From an uncultured Rhodospirillales bacterium (GTDB lineage Bacteria; Pseudomonadota; Alphaproteobacteria; Acetobacterales; Acetobacteraceae), in contig CAIMOR010000140.1 in NCBI GenBank assembly GCA_903843125.1, positions 1 to 58,950 on the forward strand: a DNA stretch of 58,950 nt, given 5' to 3'. Positions 24,390-33,112 of this stretch are shown piece by piece; the stretch's first letter is position 1, and every line of letters begins with the position of its first letter. The notes beneath the pieces were generated by a model, which saw only the letters and a list, made by a program, of their open reading frames with translations, searched no databases and was not told the origin of the DNA. The position numbers and the translations under genes were made by a program.

Positions 24390-25412
24390 TCACGCCTGCG
24401 GCCCCACCATGGCACCGAGCAGGTTCATCTCCGCCACCGGGTCGGGGCCGACAAATGTCAGCACCATCTCGGTGACGCCCATGGCGGCGAAGCGCGCCAT
24501 GCCGGCGGCAGCGTCGTCGAGGTCGCCGGCCAGCGAATAATTGTCGACGTAGCGGTCGTCCAGCACCTGCTCGGCCGGCTCGCCGGCACGCATGCGCATG
24601 ATCGCGGCCTCGAACTCATCGGCCGGGATGCCGCTTTCGCCGTACATCGCCACGCGGGTCGCGGTGGCCGCCGCGCCGTCCTTCCAGTACAGGGAGATCA
24701 TCCGGCCGATGGTCTGCTTGGCGCATTGCCGGGCGGCGCGGCGGTCCCGCCCGATGACGCAGGGCATGTACTGCACGATCGGCACCGGCGGCGTGCGGCC
24801 CTCGCGTGCCGCGCCCTCGTCGATCAGGCCGCGCGCGCGCCTGGTGTAGCCGGGCGGGCACATGTTGGAGATCATGGTGCCGCCGGCCAGGCGCCCGCTC
24901 AGGCGCAGCGCCTGGTCGCCCATCGCCGCCATGTGGATCGGCTTGCCGGGGTTCGGCACCGCATATTCCAGCACCACCTTGTCGGCGCTGAACACGGTGC
25001 CTTCGTAGGTCACCGTCTCGCCGCGCAGCAGGCCGCCGACGATGACCAGCGTGTCGCGCATCGCCGCGATGGGCTTGGCGTAGGACAACCCCATGCGTTC
25101 CACCGCCGCGCCGATGCCGGAGCCGAGGCCGAGCATGGCGCGGCCTTCAGCCAACTCATCCAGCGCGCCGAACTCCATCGCGATCAGGGTGGGATGCCGG
25201 GCATAGGGGTTCCAGACGCCGATGCCGATGCGGATGCGGCTGGTGGCCAGGATGCAGCCGGAGACCGCCGGCAGCACGCCGCGGTTGAACGGATTCTCGG
25301 CGAACCAGAGGCTGGCCATGCCGGCGCGCTCGGCGTGGCCAGCGAACTCGATGCAGGCGCGCGGTGCAAGGCCGCCATGGAGGCGGGTGCCGATGATGGG
25401 TCGTTCAGCCAT
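24390..25412 (-). CDS. Luciferase-like (LLM) flavin-dependent oxidoreductase D
   Basis: 340 residues on the opposite strand. Luciferase-fold features: EFAGHAERAGMASLWFAENPF, RIRIGIGVWNPYARHPTLIAMEFGALDELAEGRAMLGLGSGIG and KPIHMAAMGDQALRLSGRLAGGTMISNM. This pattern fits the F420/FMN MER-like group. It lies 4 nt after the stop of its upstream neighbour livF (25417), so it is the terminal gene of the second Liv-type importer operon and mirrors the right-going arm. Confidence 0.92.
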   Translation of the reverse strand: MAERPIIGTRLHGGLAPRACIEFAGHAERAGMASLWFAENPFNRGVLPAVSGCILATSRIRIGIGVWNPYARHPTLIAMEFGALDELAEGRAMLGLGSGIGAAVERMGLSYAKPIAAMRDTLVIVGGLLRGETVTYEGTVFSADKVVLEYAVPNPGKPIHMAAMGDQALRLSGRLAGGTMISNMCPPGYTRRARGLIDEGAAREGRTPPVPIVQYMPCVIGRDRRAARQCAKQTIGRMISLYWKDGAAATATRVAMYGESGIPADEFEAAIMRMRAGEPAEQVLDDRYVDNYSLAGDLDDAAAGMARFAAMGVTEMVLTFVGPDPVAEMNLLGAMVGPQA

Positions 25413-25416
25413 GGCC

Positions 25417-26133
25417 TCAGCCTCCCAGATAAGCGCCCTGCACGCGTGCGTCGTCGCGCAGGGCCGCGGCGGTATCGGCCGCGACGATACGGCCCAGTTC
25501 CAGCACGTAGCCCCGGTGGCTGACGTCCAATGCCATCAGCGCGTTCTGCTCCACCAGCAGGGTAGAGACGCCCAGGCGGTTGATTTCCGCGAGCGTGTCG
25601 AAGACCTGTTCCACCAGGTTGGGCGCCAGGCCCAAGGAAGGTTCGTCCAGCAGCAGCAGCTTCGGGCGGGTGACCAGGGCGCGGCCGATGGCCAGCATCT
25701 GCTGCTGCCCGCCCGAGAGCGACCAGGCCAGCTGAGCGCGGCGTTCGGCCAGAATGGGGAACAGCGCGAAGACGCGGTCCAGCTCGGCCTGCAGCGCGAC
25801 ACCCGTGCCGCCCCAGGGCGTGGCGGCCAGGCGCAGGTTGTCCAGAACGGTCAGGCCGGGAAACACGCCGCGGCCTTCCGGCACCAGCGAGGCGCCAAGC
25901 CGGGCGATGCTGGCCGTGGCCATGCCGGCGATCTCCCGCCCCGCGAACTGCACGCGGCCGGCGCGTGGCTTGACCAGCCCCATGATGGTTCGCAGCAGGG
26001 TGGTCTTGCCCGCACCATTGGCGCCGATCAGGCAGACCAGCTCGCCCTCGGCCACGGTGAGCGAGATGCCGTGCAGCACATCGGCGCCCTGGCCGTGGCC
26101 GGCGCGGAGGCCCTCAACCTGCAGCAGCGGCAT
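25417..26133 (-). CDS. livF: LivF-type ABC transporter ATPase (second importer)
   Basis: 238 residues. Walker A GANGAGKTT, LivF hallmark LGASLVPEGRGVFPGLTVLDNL, signature LSGGQQQ, Walker B LLLLDEPSLGLAP, and VEQNALMALDVSHRGYVLELG near the end, finishing GAYLGG. Its first 20 bases overlap the end of the upstream LivM-LivG fusion gene. It drives the left-going importer together with the fused LivG domain. Confidence 0.95.
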   Translation of the reverse strand: MPLLQVEGLRAGHGQGADVLHGISLTVAEGELVCLIGANGAGKTTLLRTIMGLVKPRAGRVQFAGREIAGMATASIARLGASLVPEGRGVFPGLTVLDNLRLAATPWGGTGVALQAELDRVFALFPILAERRAQLAWSLSGGQQQMLAIGRALVTRPKLLLLDEPSLGLAPNLVEQVFDTLAEINRLGVSTLLVEQNALMALDVSHRGYVLELGRIVAADTAAALRDDARVQGAYLGG

Positions 26134-27910
26134 CGGCGGTCATCTGCTTGAGGTGGCGGCGGCCGAGATAGGCCTCGATCACCGCGGGGTTGCTGCGGAT
26201 TTCGGCGGGCGTGCCCTCGGCCACCTTGCGGCCGAAATTCAGCACGGTGATGCGGTCCGCCAGGCGCATCACCAGCGGCATGTTGTGCTCAACAAGTAAA
26301 ATGGTGATGCCACGGTCGCGCAGGGCGCGGATGCGGGTGACGAGTTGGTCGGCCTCGGAGGGGTTCATGCCGGCGGCGGGCTCGTCCAGCATCAGCAGGC
26401 GCGGGCGCATGGCCAGGGCGCGGGCGATCTCCACCATGCGCTGCTGTTCATGGGGCAGGGTCTTCACCACGCGGTCCCGCAGTGGCCAGACGCCGAGCGC
26501 CTGCATGGCCTCGGCGGCCGCAGCGCGCAGCGCGGCTTCCTCGGCGCGGGCGGTGGCGCTGGCCAGCAGCACCCGGACCAGGCCGGCCGGGTGCGCCGCC
26601 CGGCAGGCCACCAGCACGTTCTGCTCCACGGTCAGGCTGCCGAACAGCCGCAGGTTCTGGAAGCTGCGCGCCAGGCCGGCCTGCGCGATGGCCCAGGGGC
26701 GTGCGCCGCCGACCGGGCGCCCGGCGAAGCTGATGCTGCCACCGGACAGGCCGTACAGGCCGCTGGCCAGGTTGATGAAGGTTGACTTGCCGGACCCGTT
26801 CGGGCCGATCAGGGCGTGGATGCTGCCGGCCTGCACGGTCAGGTCCAGCCCGTCCACCGCGACAAGGCCGCCGAAGCGGCGAGTGACGCCCCGCGCGTCG
26901 AGCAGCGCGCTGTCGGCGGGCGCGGCGCCGATCTCGGCAGGCAGTCCGGCCAGCGGCGGCGGCTCCACCAGCAGCGCCGGCGCGGCGCGGCGCAGCTTGG
27001 ACCGCACCAGGCCCCAAAGCCCGGCCGGCAAAAACACGATCATCAGCGCCAGGCCGGCGCCGTAGATGAGTTGGTAGTAGGCGTTGGAGACGCGCAGCCA
27101 TTCCGGCAGGAAGGTCAGCAGGAAGGCGCCCAGCACCGGCCCCGCCACCGTGCCGATGCCGCCGACGACGACCATGCTCAGCACCTGGGCGGTGACCTCG
27201 AAGCCGAAGGTGTCCGGGCTGATGAAGGTCATCATGTGGGCGTAGAGCGCGCCGGCGGCGCCGGCCAGTGCGGCGCTGCCCATGAACACGCCGAGCTTCA
27301 GCCGCGGCACGTTGACGCCGCAGGTGCCGGCGGCCAATTCGGCATCGCGGATCGCGGCCAGCCAGCGGCCGTACTTAGAGCCGTCCAGGCGCCGCACCAG
27401 CAGCAGCACCAGCGCCACCAGCACCGCCGCCAGGCCGAACAGGCGCGCCTCGGTATCGAAGGCGAAGCCGGGCAGCGCAGGCGCGGGAATGCCGCTGATG
27501 CCGTCCATGCCGCGCGTCACCTCGCGCCAGTTGAAGAACAGCAGGCGCATGATCTCGCCGAAGCCGAGCGTGGCCAGCGCCAGGTAATGGCCGCGCAGCC
27601 GCAGTGTCGGCAGGCCGATGGCCAGCCCGGCCAGGCCCGTCACCAACCCGGCCAGCAGCAGGCCGGGCCAGAACAGCAGGCCGCTGCCGCCTTCCGCCAG
27701 CAGGGCCGCGGTATAGGCGCCGATACCGAAAAAGCCGGCATGGCCGAGCGAGATCTGTCCGGCGTAGCCCAGCAGCAGGTTCAGGCTGATGGCCAGCAGC
27801 GAGAAGACCAGGCCGAGGTTGACCAGGCGCTGCGTGTAGGTGGAAAGCCCCAGCCAGGGCACCAGCGCGGCCAACAGCAGCAACAGCAGGGGCAGCAGGC
27901 GCCGGCTCAC
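26114..27910 (-). CDS. LivM-LivG fusion: ABC permease and ATPase in one polypeptide
   Basis: 598 residues from a GTG at 27910 that overlaps the livH stop (GTGA). Residues 1-310 are a LivM permease (SLNLLLGYAGQISLGHAGFF; LAAIRDAELAAGTCGVN coupling loop; VVVGGIGTVAGPVLGAF). Residues 311-335 form a Pro/Ala linker. Residues 336-598 are a LivG ATPase with Walker A GPNGSGKST (369-377), ARSFQNLRLFGSLTVEQN, signature LPHEQQR (degenerate), Walker B LLMLDEPAAGMNP and VEHNMPLV. No stop or frameshift separates the halves. The right-going importer keeps them as two genes. LivM-LivG fusions are known in other proteobacteria. Confidence 0.93.
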   Translation of the reverse strand: MSRRLLPLLLLLLAALVPWLGLSTYTQRLVNLGLVFSLLAISLNLLLGYAGQISLGHAGFFGIGAYTAALLAEGGSGLLFWPGLLLAGLVTGLAGLAIGLPTLRLRGHYLALATLGFGEIMRLLFFNWREVTRGMDGISGIPAPALPGFAFDTEARLFGLAAVLVALVLLLVRRLDGSKYGRWLAAIRDAELAAGTCGVNVPRLKLGVFMGSAALAGAAGALYAHMMTFISPDTFGFEVTAQVLSMVVVGGIGTVAGPVLGAFLLTFLPEWLRVSNAYYQLIYGAGLALMIVFLPAGLWGLVRSKLRRAAPALLVEPPPLAGLPAEIGAAPADSALLDARGVTRRFGGLVAVDGLDLTVQAGSIHALIGPNGSGKSTFINLASGLYGLSGGSISFAGRPVGGARPWAIAQAGLARSFQNLRLFGSLTVEQNVLVACRAAHPAGLVRVLLASATARAEEAALRAAAAEAMQALGVWPLRDRVVKTLPHEQQRMVEIARALAMRPRLLMLDEPAAGMNPSEADQLVTRIRALRDRGITILLVEHNMPLVMRLADRITVLNFGRKVAEGTPAEIRSNPAVIEAYLGRRHLKQMTADAAAAG

Positions 27911-28770
27911 ACGCGGTCCTCGACCGGGCCGCCCAGCAGGCCGCGCGGGAACACCAGCAGCACCAGGATGAACACGCCGAAGGCGATGGCGTCCTTGTAG
28001 GTGGAGGAGACGTGCACCGCGACCAGGATCTCCAGCAGGCCGACGATCAGGCCGCCCAGCACCGCCCCGGGGATGCTGCCGAAGCCGCCGATGATGATGG
28101 CGATGAAGGCCTTCAGGATCACCGCGCCGCCGAGTTCCGTGTCGATCAGGAAGATCGGCGCGACCAGCACGCCGGCCAGCCCGGCCAGCATGGCGGAGAG
28201 CACGAAGGTGATGGCGATCATCCGGTTCTGCCGGATGCCCAGCAGCTGCGCCATCTCCGGGTTCTGCGCGGTGGCGCGCAGGCCGCGGCCCAGCGCGGTG
28301 TGGAAGAACAGCAGGTATTGCGTCACCAGCACCACGGCGGTGGTGGCGATGATGAACAGGTGTTCCGGCGTCAGCGTGGCGCCCAGCAGGGATACCGCGG
28401 TGGCGGTGAAGAAGCTGGGCACCTTCAGCGGGTTCGGCCCCCAGACCAGCAGCGCCAGGTTGCGGGCGAAGATGCCGAAGCCGATGGTGGCGATGACGAA
28501 GGCGAGGAATGGCCGGTCGCGCAGCGGGTAGAACACCAGGCGCTGGAACACCAGGCCGAACACGCCCATGCAGCCCAGCGTGGCCAGCGCCGCCAGCCAC
28601 ATCGGCGCGCCGGCATCGACGGCCGAATACAGGATGAAGCCGGCGAGCATGACGAACTCGCCATGGGCGAAGTTCAGGCCATGGGTGGCGTTGTAGATCA
28701 GGATGAAGCTCAGGCCGACCAGCGCATAGACGCAGCCCATGGCCAGGCCGGAGGCCAGCACCTGCGTCAT
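27907..28770 (-). CDS. livH: LivH-type ABC transporter permease (second importer)
   Basis: 287 residues from the ATG at 28770. A TTG at 28782 in frame is a possible longer start. Multi-spanning hydrophobic protein with LivH signatures: LASGLAMGCVYALVGLSFIL, LNFAHGEFVMLAGFI, coupling loop ATAQNPEMAQLLGI and AIIIGGFGSIPGAVLGG. The stop overlaps the GTG of the LivM-LivG fusion. It lies 28 nt after the binding-protein gene in the same operon. Confidence 0.94.
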   Translation of the reverse strand: MTQVLASGLAMGCVYALVGLSFILIYNATHGLNFAHGEFVMLAGFILYSAVDAGAPMWLAALATLGCMGVFGLVFQRLVFYPLRDRPFLAFVIATIGFGIFARNLALLVWGPNPLKVPSFFTATAVSLLGATLTPEHLFIIATTAVVLVTQYLLFFHTALGRGLRATAQNPEMAQLLGIRQNRMIAITFVLSAMLAGLAGVLVAPIFLIDTELGGAVILKAFIAIIIGGFGSIPGAVLGGLIVGLLEILVAVHVSSTYKDAIAFGVFILVLLVFPRGLLGGPVEDRV

Positions 28771-28798
28771 GCGCGCCCCCAACCGGCCCGGCTGCCGG

Positions 28799-29971
28799 CT
28801 ATTGCGGCACGACGGTGGCTTCGGTGGCGGCGCGGTTCAGCCGGCGCACCACGGTGGCGGTGCCGTTGGCACCGAAGTGCATGATGGCGGAGCCGGTCCA
28901 GAGGTTGCCCTCGGCGTCCGCGTGGTAGGTACCCATCACGCCCTCGAAGCTGGCGTTGCGGAAGCCGTCGCGGATCTTCTCGCGGTCCACGCCGACGCGC
29001 TTCATCACCTCGGCCAGCATCCGCACCACGTCGTAGTAGCCGGTGGCGTAGATGTCCGGCGGGAAGCTGGCGCGGGCGGTGTAGGCGGCGACGAAGGCCT
29101 TCATCGCCGGGCTGTCGCTCAGCGTCGGCAGTACCGCCGGCCCTTCGCAGTAGTGGCCCTCGATCTCGGCCGGCGTCACCAGGTTGCGCAGGAAGGCGCC
29201 GCAGAGCGAGCCGGAACCGATATGCGGGATATTGATGTTGAGCTGGCGCATCTGCCGCACGATCAGCGCCTCGTCCACCGGGAAGCCCTGGCTGACGATG
29301 ATGTCGGCGCCGTCGCGCTGCATCTGCAGCAGCTGGGCGGTCACGTCGCGGTCGCCGGCCTGGTAGGAGGCGATGGAGACCGGCTCAAGCTGGAACAGGG
29401 ACTTCAGGAAGGCGGTGGTGTTGTCGCGGCCGGAATAGCCCCATTCGTTGGCGATGTGCAGGATGCCGACGCGGCGCTTGTGCAGGTCCTCCACGATCAG
29501 CCGGGTCCACAGCTCCTTGCCCACCGCGTCGTGGCTGGTGGTGCGGAAGAACCACTGCGCGCCCTGCTGCGTCACGCGCCGCGTGCTGGGGCCGGCGAAG
29601 ACCGGCACGTGCTCGCGCTCGAAGGCCGGCATGATGGCGAGCAATTGGGTGCCGAGGCCGGGGCCCATGATGGCGACCGGGCGGGATTGCAGCACGCGGT
29701 TGAACGCGTTGATGGCCACGGTGTTGGAGGCCTGGCTGTCCTCGACCGTCACTTCCAGCATGCGGCCGTTGATGCCGCCGGCGCGGTTGACTTCCTCGAT
29801 GCCGAGCTGCACCGCGGCCAGATAGGGCTGGCCGTAGGTGGCGGCCAGGCCGGTCATCGGCAGCACGGCGCCGATATTGATGGGCTGCGCCGCGGCGGGC
29901 ACGGCCAGGACGAGCAGCAGCGACAGGCCGAGCGCAATGTCACGCAGGGCAGCGGATCCGGCTAGGCGCAT
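28799..29971 (-). CDS. LivJ-type ABC transporter substrate-binding protein (second importer)
   Basis: 390 residues with AGGAG 8 nt before the ATG. Signal peptide of about 30 residues ending AVPAAAQ. Type I periplasmic binding fold: INIGAVLPMTGLAATYGQPYL, EVNRAGGINGRMLEV, VAIMGPGLGTQLLAIMP, RVGILHIANEWGYSGRDN and TGYYDVVRMLAEVMKR. It is the first transporter gene of the left-going operon, so it delivers substrate to the LivH/LivMG/LivF complex. Ligand unknown. Confidence 0.93.
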   Translation of the reverse strand: MRLAGSAALRDIALGLSLLLVLAVPAAAQPINIGAVLPMTGLAATYGQPYLAAVQLGIEEVNRAGGINGRMLEVTVEDSQASNTVAINAFNRVLQSRPVAIMGPGLGTQLLAIMPAFEREHVPVFAGPSTRRVTQQGAQWFFRTTSHDAVGKELWTRLIVEDLHKRRVGILHIANEWGYSGRDNTTAFLKSLFQLEPVSIASYQAGDRDVTAQLLQMQRDGADIIVSQGFPVDEALIVRQMRQLNINIPHIGSGSLCGAFLRNLVTPAEIEGHYCEGPAVLPTLSDSPAMKAFVAAYTARASFPPDIYATGYYDVVRMLAEVMKRVGVDREKIRDGFRNASFEGVMGTYHADAEGNLWTGSAIMHFGANGTATVVRRLNRAATEATVVPQ

Positions 29972-29998
29972 CGGGCGGTCTCCTGTTGGGGGAATGGT

Positions 29999-30469
29999 TC
30001 AGATGCCGCCCGGCCGCTGGCCGGGGTTTGCCTCGGAAAAATGCACATGCACCACACGCCAGCCTTCCGGCTTCTTGTTGAAGACCATGGTGGCGCGTGA
30101 GATGAAATCCTTGTCGGCGTGCCAGGGATCGTTCGGCCGCGGATCGCTGCCAACCCAGCTCATGTGGGTCTTGCGGTGGGACCACAGCACGGCAACCTCG
30201 TCACCGACCGTGCCGGCGATGTCGTAGGGAACCCAGGTGCCGGTCTGCGCCTGCTGGCCGTAGTACTTCCAGAGCGCAACCCAGTGGTCGCGGCCGACAT
30301 AGGTATGGCCGTTCATGTTGAAGAACATCGCGGTATCGTCGTCGGCCCAGATCCTGCCCTGCAGCGTCTGCCAATCGAAGCTGGCATTTGCCTCCAGGTA
30401 GGTGTGCATCAGGGCGATCACCGAATCCCGGTCGGCCGCGGTGCCGCCGGCGAGCGTTACGCTGGACAT
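29999..30469 (-). CDS. SnoaL/NTF2-like protein
   Basis: 156 residues from the ATG at 30469. The frame is open to an ATG at 30562, but the extra 31 residues lack any family similarity. It has the cone-shaped NTF2 fold pattern: ADRDSVIALMHTYLEANASFDWQTLQGRIW, MFFNMNGHTYVGRDHWVALWKYY, then strands with VAVLWSHRKTHMSW and WRVVHVHFSEANPG. Such proteins serve as small hydrolases, isomerases or ring-hydroxylase beta-like partners. It is 27 nt upstream of the binding-protein gene and co-directional, so likely part of the importer-LLM operon. Function unknown. Confidence 0.8.
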   Translation of the reverse strand: MSSVTLAGGTAADRDSVIALMHTYLEANASFDWQTLQGRIWADDDTAMFFNMNGHTYVGRDHWVALWKYYGQQAQTGTWVPYDIAGTVGDEVAVLWSHRKTHMSWVGSDPRPNDPWHADKDFISRATMVFNKKPEGWRVVHVHFSEANPGQRPGGI

Positions 30470-30656
30470 TGCCCACCATCCCTCGTGCTCCGCCACGGTT
30501 GCTCCCTGGCGCGGGCAGGGCGAAGCAAAGCATGTGCCAGCCAGGCGGTGCTCAACCGCCACGTTGCCGCGGGCGCCATGCTACTTTGGTCCCTGGTCGG
30601 CGTTGACGGCGCAGCGGAAGCGGAGCCGGCGCGGCACGGATGATCAGGTTCAGGGC

Positions 30657-31877
30657 ATGATGCGCCACGTCGGCCGGCTCGGGCGGGCCTGGTTGGTTGC
30701 GCTGCCGGGCCTGGTGGCCGGCGCAGCGCATCCGGCCTTCGCCGCCAGCTTGCGGGACGCGTTCGAGGCCGCGTGGCAGCGCACGCCGGATGCGCGCGCG
30801 CTGGCGGCCCAGCGCGGCGTGCAGGAGGCGCGGCGCTACGCCGGCGGGCAGCTGTTCCCCGCCGCCCCGTTCCTGCAGGGCGAGGCGACGAGTGATCGCT
30901 TCCTCAGCAACCAGGGCTTCAACTCCTACGCGCTGGAGGCGGGCACACCGGTCTGGCTGCCTGGGGAGGGCACCGCCACCATTCGCCAAGCGGATGCCGG
31001 GCTGGCCGAGCTGCAGGCTCGCCTGGCGGAACTGCGCCTGGCCGTAGCCGGTGCGGTCCGTGCCGCGGTGGGAGACGTGGAGGTGGCGGCCGTGGCGCTG
31101 CCACCATTGGAGCGGCGCGCTGCCGCCGCACGCGACCTTGCCGCCGCCACCGCCCGGCGTGCCAGCCGGGGCGAGAGCCCGGCAGCGGATGCGCTGCTTT
31201 CCCGCAGCGAGGCGGTGACCGCGGAGGCCGCCCTGGCCGAGCAGCGCGCCGCGCTGGAGGTGGCCGCGGCGCGCTTCGCCCTGCTGACCGGGCAGGCCAC
31301 GGTCCCCAACCTGGCCAGCGATGCCGCGCCGCCGGACCAGCCTGCGCGGGACCACCCGCGCCTGCTCGCCGCGCGTCGTGCCGTGGCCAGCGCCGAGGCC
31401 GGGCTGCGGCTGGCCCAGGCCACGCTGCGGGAAAGTCCCATCGTTTCGCTGCAGGGCCGCACCGAGCGGCAGCTCTACACGGAGCACTACGATACCCGCC
31501 TCGGGCTCATCGTGCGGCTGCCGCTGGCCACCGAGGGCCGCAACCGGCCGCGGCTGGCCGCCGCCGAAGCCGAGCTGACCCGGGCCGAGGCGAGCCTGGC
31601 AGTGGCCGAGCGCGAGGTACTGATCGAGCAGCGCCAGGCTCGCCTCGCGCTGGACGCCGCGGGGCAGCAACTGCGCTTGGCGGAACAGGCCGCCCGACTG
31701 CTGGCGCAGCGGCGGGTGCAGCTGGACCAGGCCTATACCGTGGGCGAGATGCCGCTGGTGGAGGTCATCCGCGCCCGCTCGGCGGCCTTCGAGGCGGAGC
31801 TTAACCGGGCGCGGGCGAAGGCGGCGCAGGACCGCGCCCGTTCCCGCCTGGACCAGGCCCTGGGCGTGCTGCCATGA
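30657..31877 (+). CDS. czcC: TolC/CzcC-type outer-membrane efflux channel
   Basis: 406 residues from the first of two adjacent ATGs (30657 or 30660). Signal peptide ending HPAFAA. The two long Ala/Arg/Leu-rich helical hairpins of the outer-membrane efflux family are visible (AGLAELQARLAELRLAVAGAV; AEAELTRAEASLAVAERE; ARLLAQRRVQLDQAY; GEMPLVEVIRARSAAFEAEL). It forms the outer-membrane duct of a tripartite RND pump. The stop overlaps the adaptor start by 4 nt. The gap upstream (30470-30656) shows no convincing metal-regulator site. Confidence 0.88.
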   Translation: MMRHVGRLGRAWLVALPGLVAGAAHPAFAASLRDAFEAAWQRTPDARALAAQRGVQEARRYAGGQLFPAAPFLQGEATSDRFLSNQGFNSYALEAGTPVWLPGEGTATIRQADAGLAELQARLAELRLAVAGAVRAAVGDVEVAAVALPPLERRAAAARDLAAATARRASRGESPAADALLSRSEAVTAEAALAEQRAALEVAAARFALLTGQATVPNLASDAAPPDQPARDHPRLLAARRAVASAEAGLRLAQATLRESPIVSLQGRTERQLYTEHYDTRLGLIVRLPLATEGRNRPRLAAAEAELTRAEASLAVAEREVLIEQRQARLALDAAGQQLRLAEQAARLLAQRRVQLDQAYTVGEMPLVEVIRARSAAFEAELNRARAKAAQDRARSRLDQALGVLP

Positions 31878-33112
31878 GGTGGCCTGGCTGGGCCGCGGTC
31901 GCCACCGCCGTGCTGCTGGCCGCCGGAGGCGGCTACTGGTTCGGCGGGCGTCAGGCCGCACCGCCCAGCGGGCCGCCGGAGCCGGCGGCACCTGCGTTGT
32001 CGGACCATGTCGACCTCAGCGAAGCCGCGCAGCGCAACTTCAACCTGGCCGTGACACCGGCGACGCGGCGGCCGATGACCCATGTGGCGCGGGCGCCCGG
32101 CAGTGTCGGCTTCAACGAACAGCGGCTGGCGCATATCAACCCTCTGACCCGCGGCCGGGTGCAGGCGGTGGAGGTGACCGTCGGCGACCGCGTTGCCGCC
32201 GGGCAGCGCCTGGCGGTGATCGACGCGCTGGATTTGGCCGAGGCGCGGCACCAGCTCTCCGGCGCCCAGGCCGCGGTGCGGCAGGCGAAGGCGGAGGCCG
32301 ATGCCGCCCGCGCCGCGCTGGGGCGGGCCGAAGTGCTGGTGCGCGGCGGCGCGCTGGCGCAGAGCGAGGTGGATCGGCGCCGCGCCACGCTGGCCGCCGC
32401 CGATGCCGCGGTGACGACGCGGGCGACCGAAGCCGAGCACTGGGCGGAGATGCTGCGCAGGTACGACCCGACCGGCCCCGACCTGCCCGGCGACGACGTG
32501 TTTCGCCTCTCCGCACCCACACCGAGCGACGCCCGCGGCGCCATGCTGGCCCCGTTTGCCGGCGTGGTGATGGCGGTGGGCGCCACGCCGGGCGAACTGG
32601 TGGATACCAACCGCAAGTTCTTCACGCTGGCCGATCTCTCCGTGCTGTGGGTCTACGGCGACCTGCCCGGCGCCGAGTTGGCGGCGGTGCGGCCCGGCGC
32701 CGCCATGACGCTGTTGGTGGATGCCTATCCCGGCCGCCGCTTCCCTGGCCACGTGGCTCATGTGGCGGATCAGCTGGACCCGCGCACCGGCACCGCGCGG
32801 GTGCGCTGCGAGGTGCCGAACCCCGATGGTGCGCTGCGCATCAACATGTTCGGCACGGTCGAGATCGAGGAGCCGTTGGGACGCGACGGCGTGATGCTGC
32901 CCGAAGCGGCGGTGCAGCTGGTGGATGGCACGCCGACCGTGTTCCTGCGTGAGACGCCGGAACGCTTCGCCCGCCGCGTGGTGCGGATCGGCGCACGGGA
33001 GGCGGGGCAGGTGGAGGTGATCGAGGGCCTGCAGGGCGGCGAGCTGGTGGTGACGCAGGGCAGCTTCCAACTGAAGTCGGCGCTGCTGCGCAGCCGGATC
33101 GAGGGCGACTGA
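31874..33112 (+). CDS. czcB: RND periplasmic adaptor (CzcB/CusB-like)
   Basis: 412 residues. N-terminal anchor helix WPGWAAVATAVLLAAGGGYWFGG, lipoyl-type motif halves (RGRVQAVEVTVGDRVAAGQRLAVI and LAPFAGVVMAVGATPGELVD), a helical hairpin between them, and beta-barrel/membrane-proximal domains (LRINMFGTVEIE; EVIEGLQGGELVVTQGSFQLKSALL). The ending QGSFQLKSALL is common in CzcB-type adaptors. No His-rich metal-binding tail is present. It links the CzcA pump to the outer-membrane channel. Its last base is shared with the first base of the czcA ATG. Confidence 0.92.
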   Translation: MRWPGWAAVATAVLLAAGGGYWFGGRQAAPPSGPPEPAAPALSDHVDLSEAAQRNFNLAVTPATRRPMTHVARAPGSVGFNEQRLAHINPLTRGRVQAVEVTVGDRVAAGQRLAVIDALDLAEARHQLSGAQAAVRQAKAEADAARAALGRAEVLVRGGALAQSEVDRRRATLAAADAAVTTRATEAEHWAEMLRRYDPTGPDLPGDDVFRLSAPTPSDARGAMLAPFAGVVMAVGATPGELVDTNRKFFTLADLSVLWVYGDLPGAELAAVRPGAAMTLLVDAYPGRRFPGHVAHVADQLDPRTGTARVRCEVPNPDGALRINMFGTVEIEEPLGRDGVMLPEAAVQLVDGTPTVFLRETPERFARRVVRIGAREAGQVEVIEGLQGGELVVTQGSFQLKSALLRSRIEGD

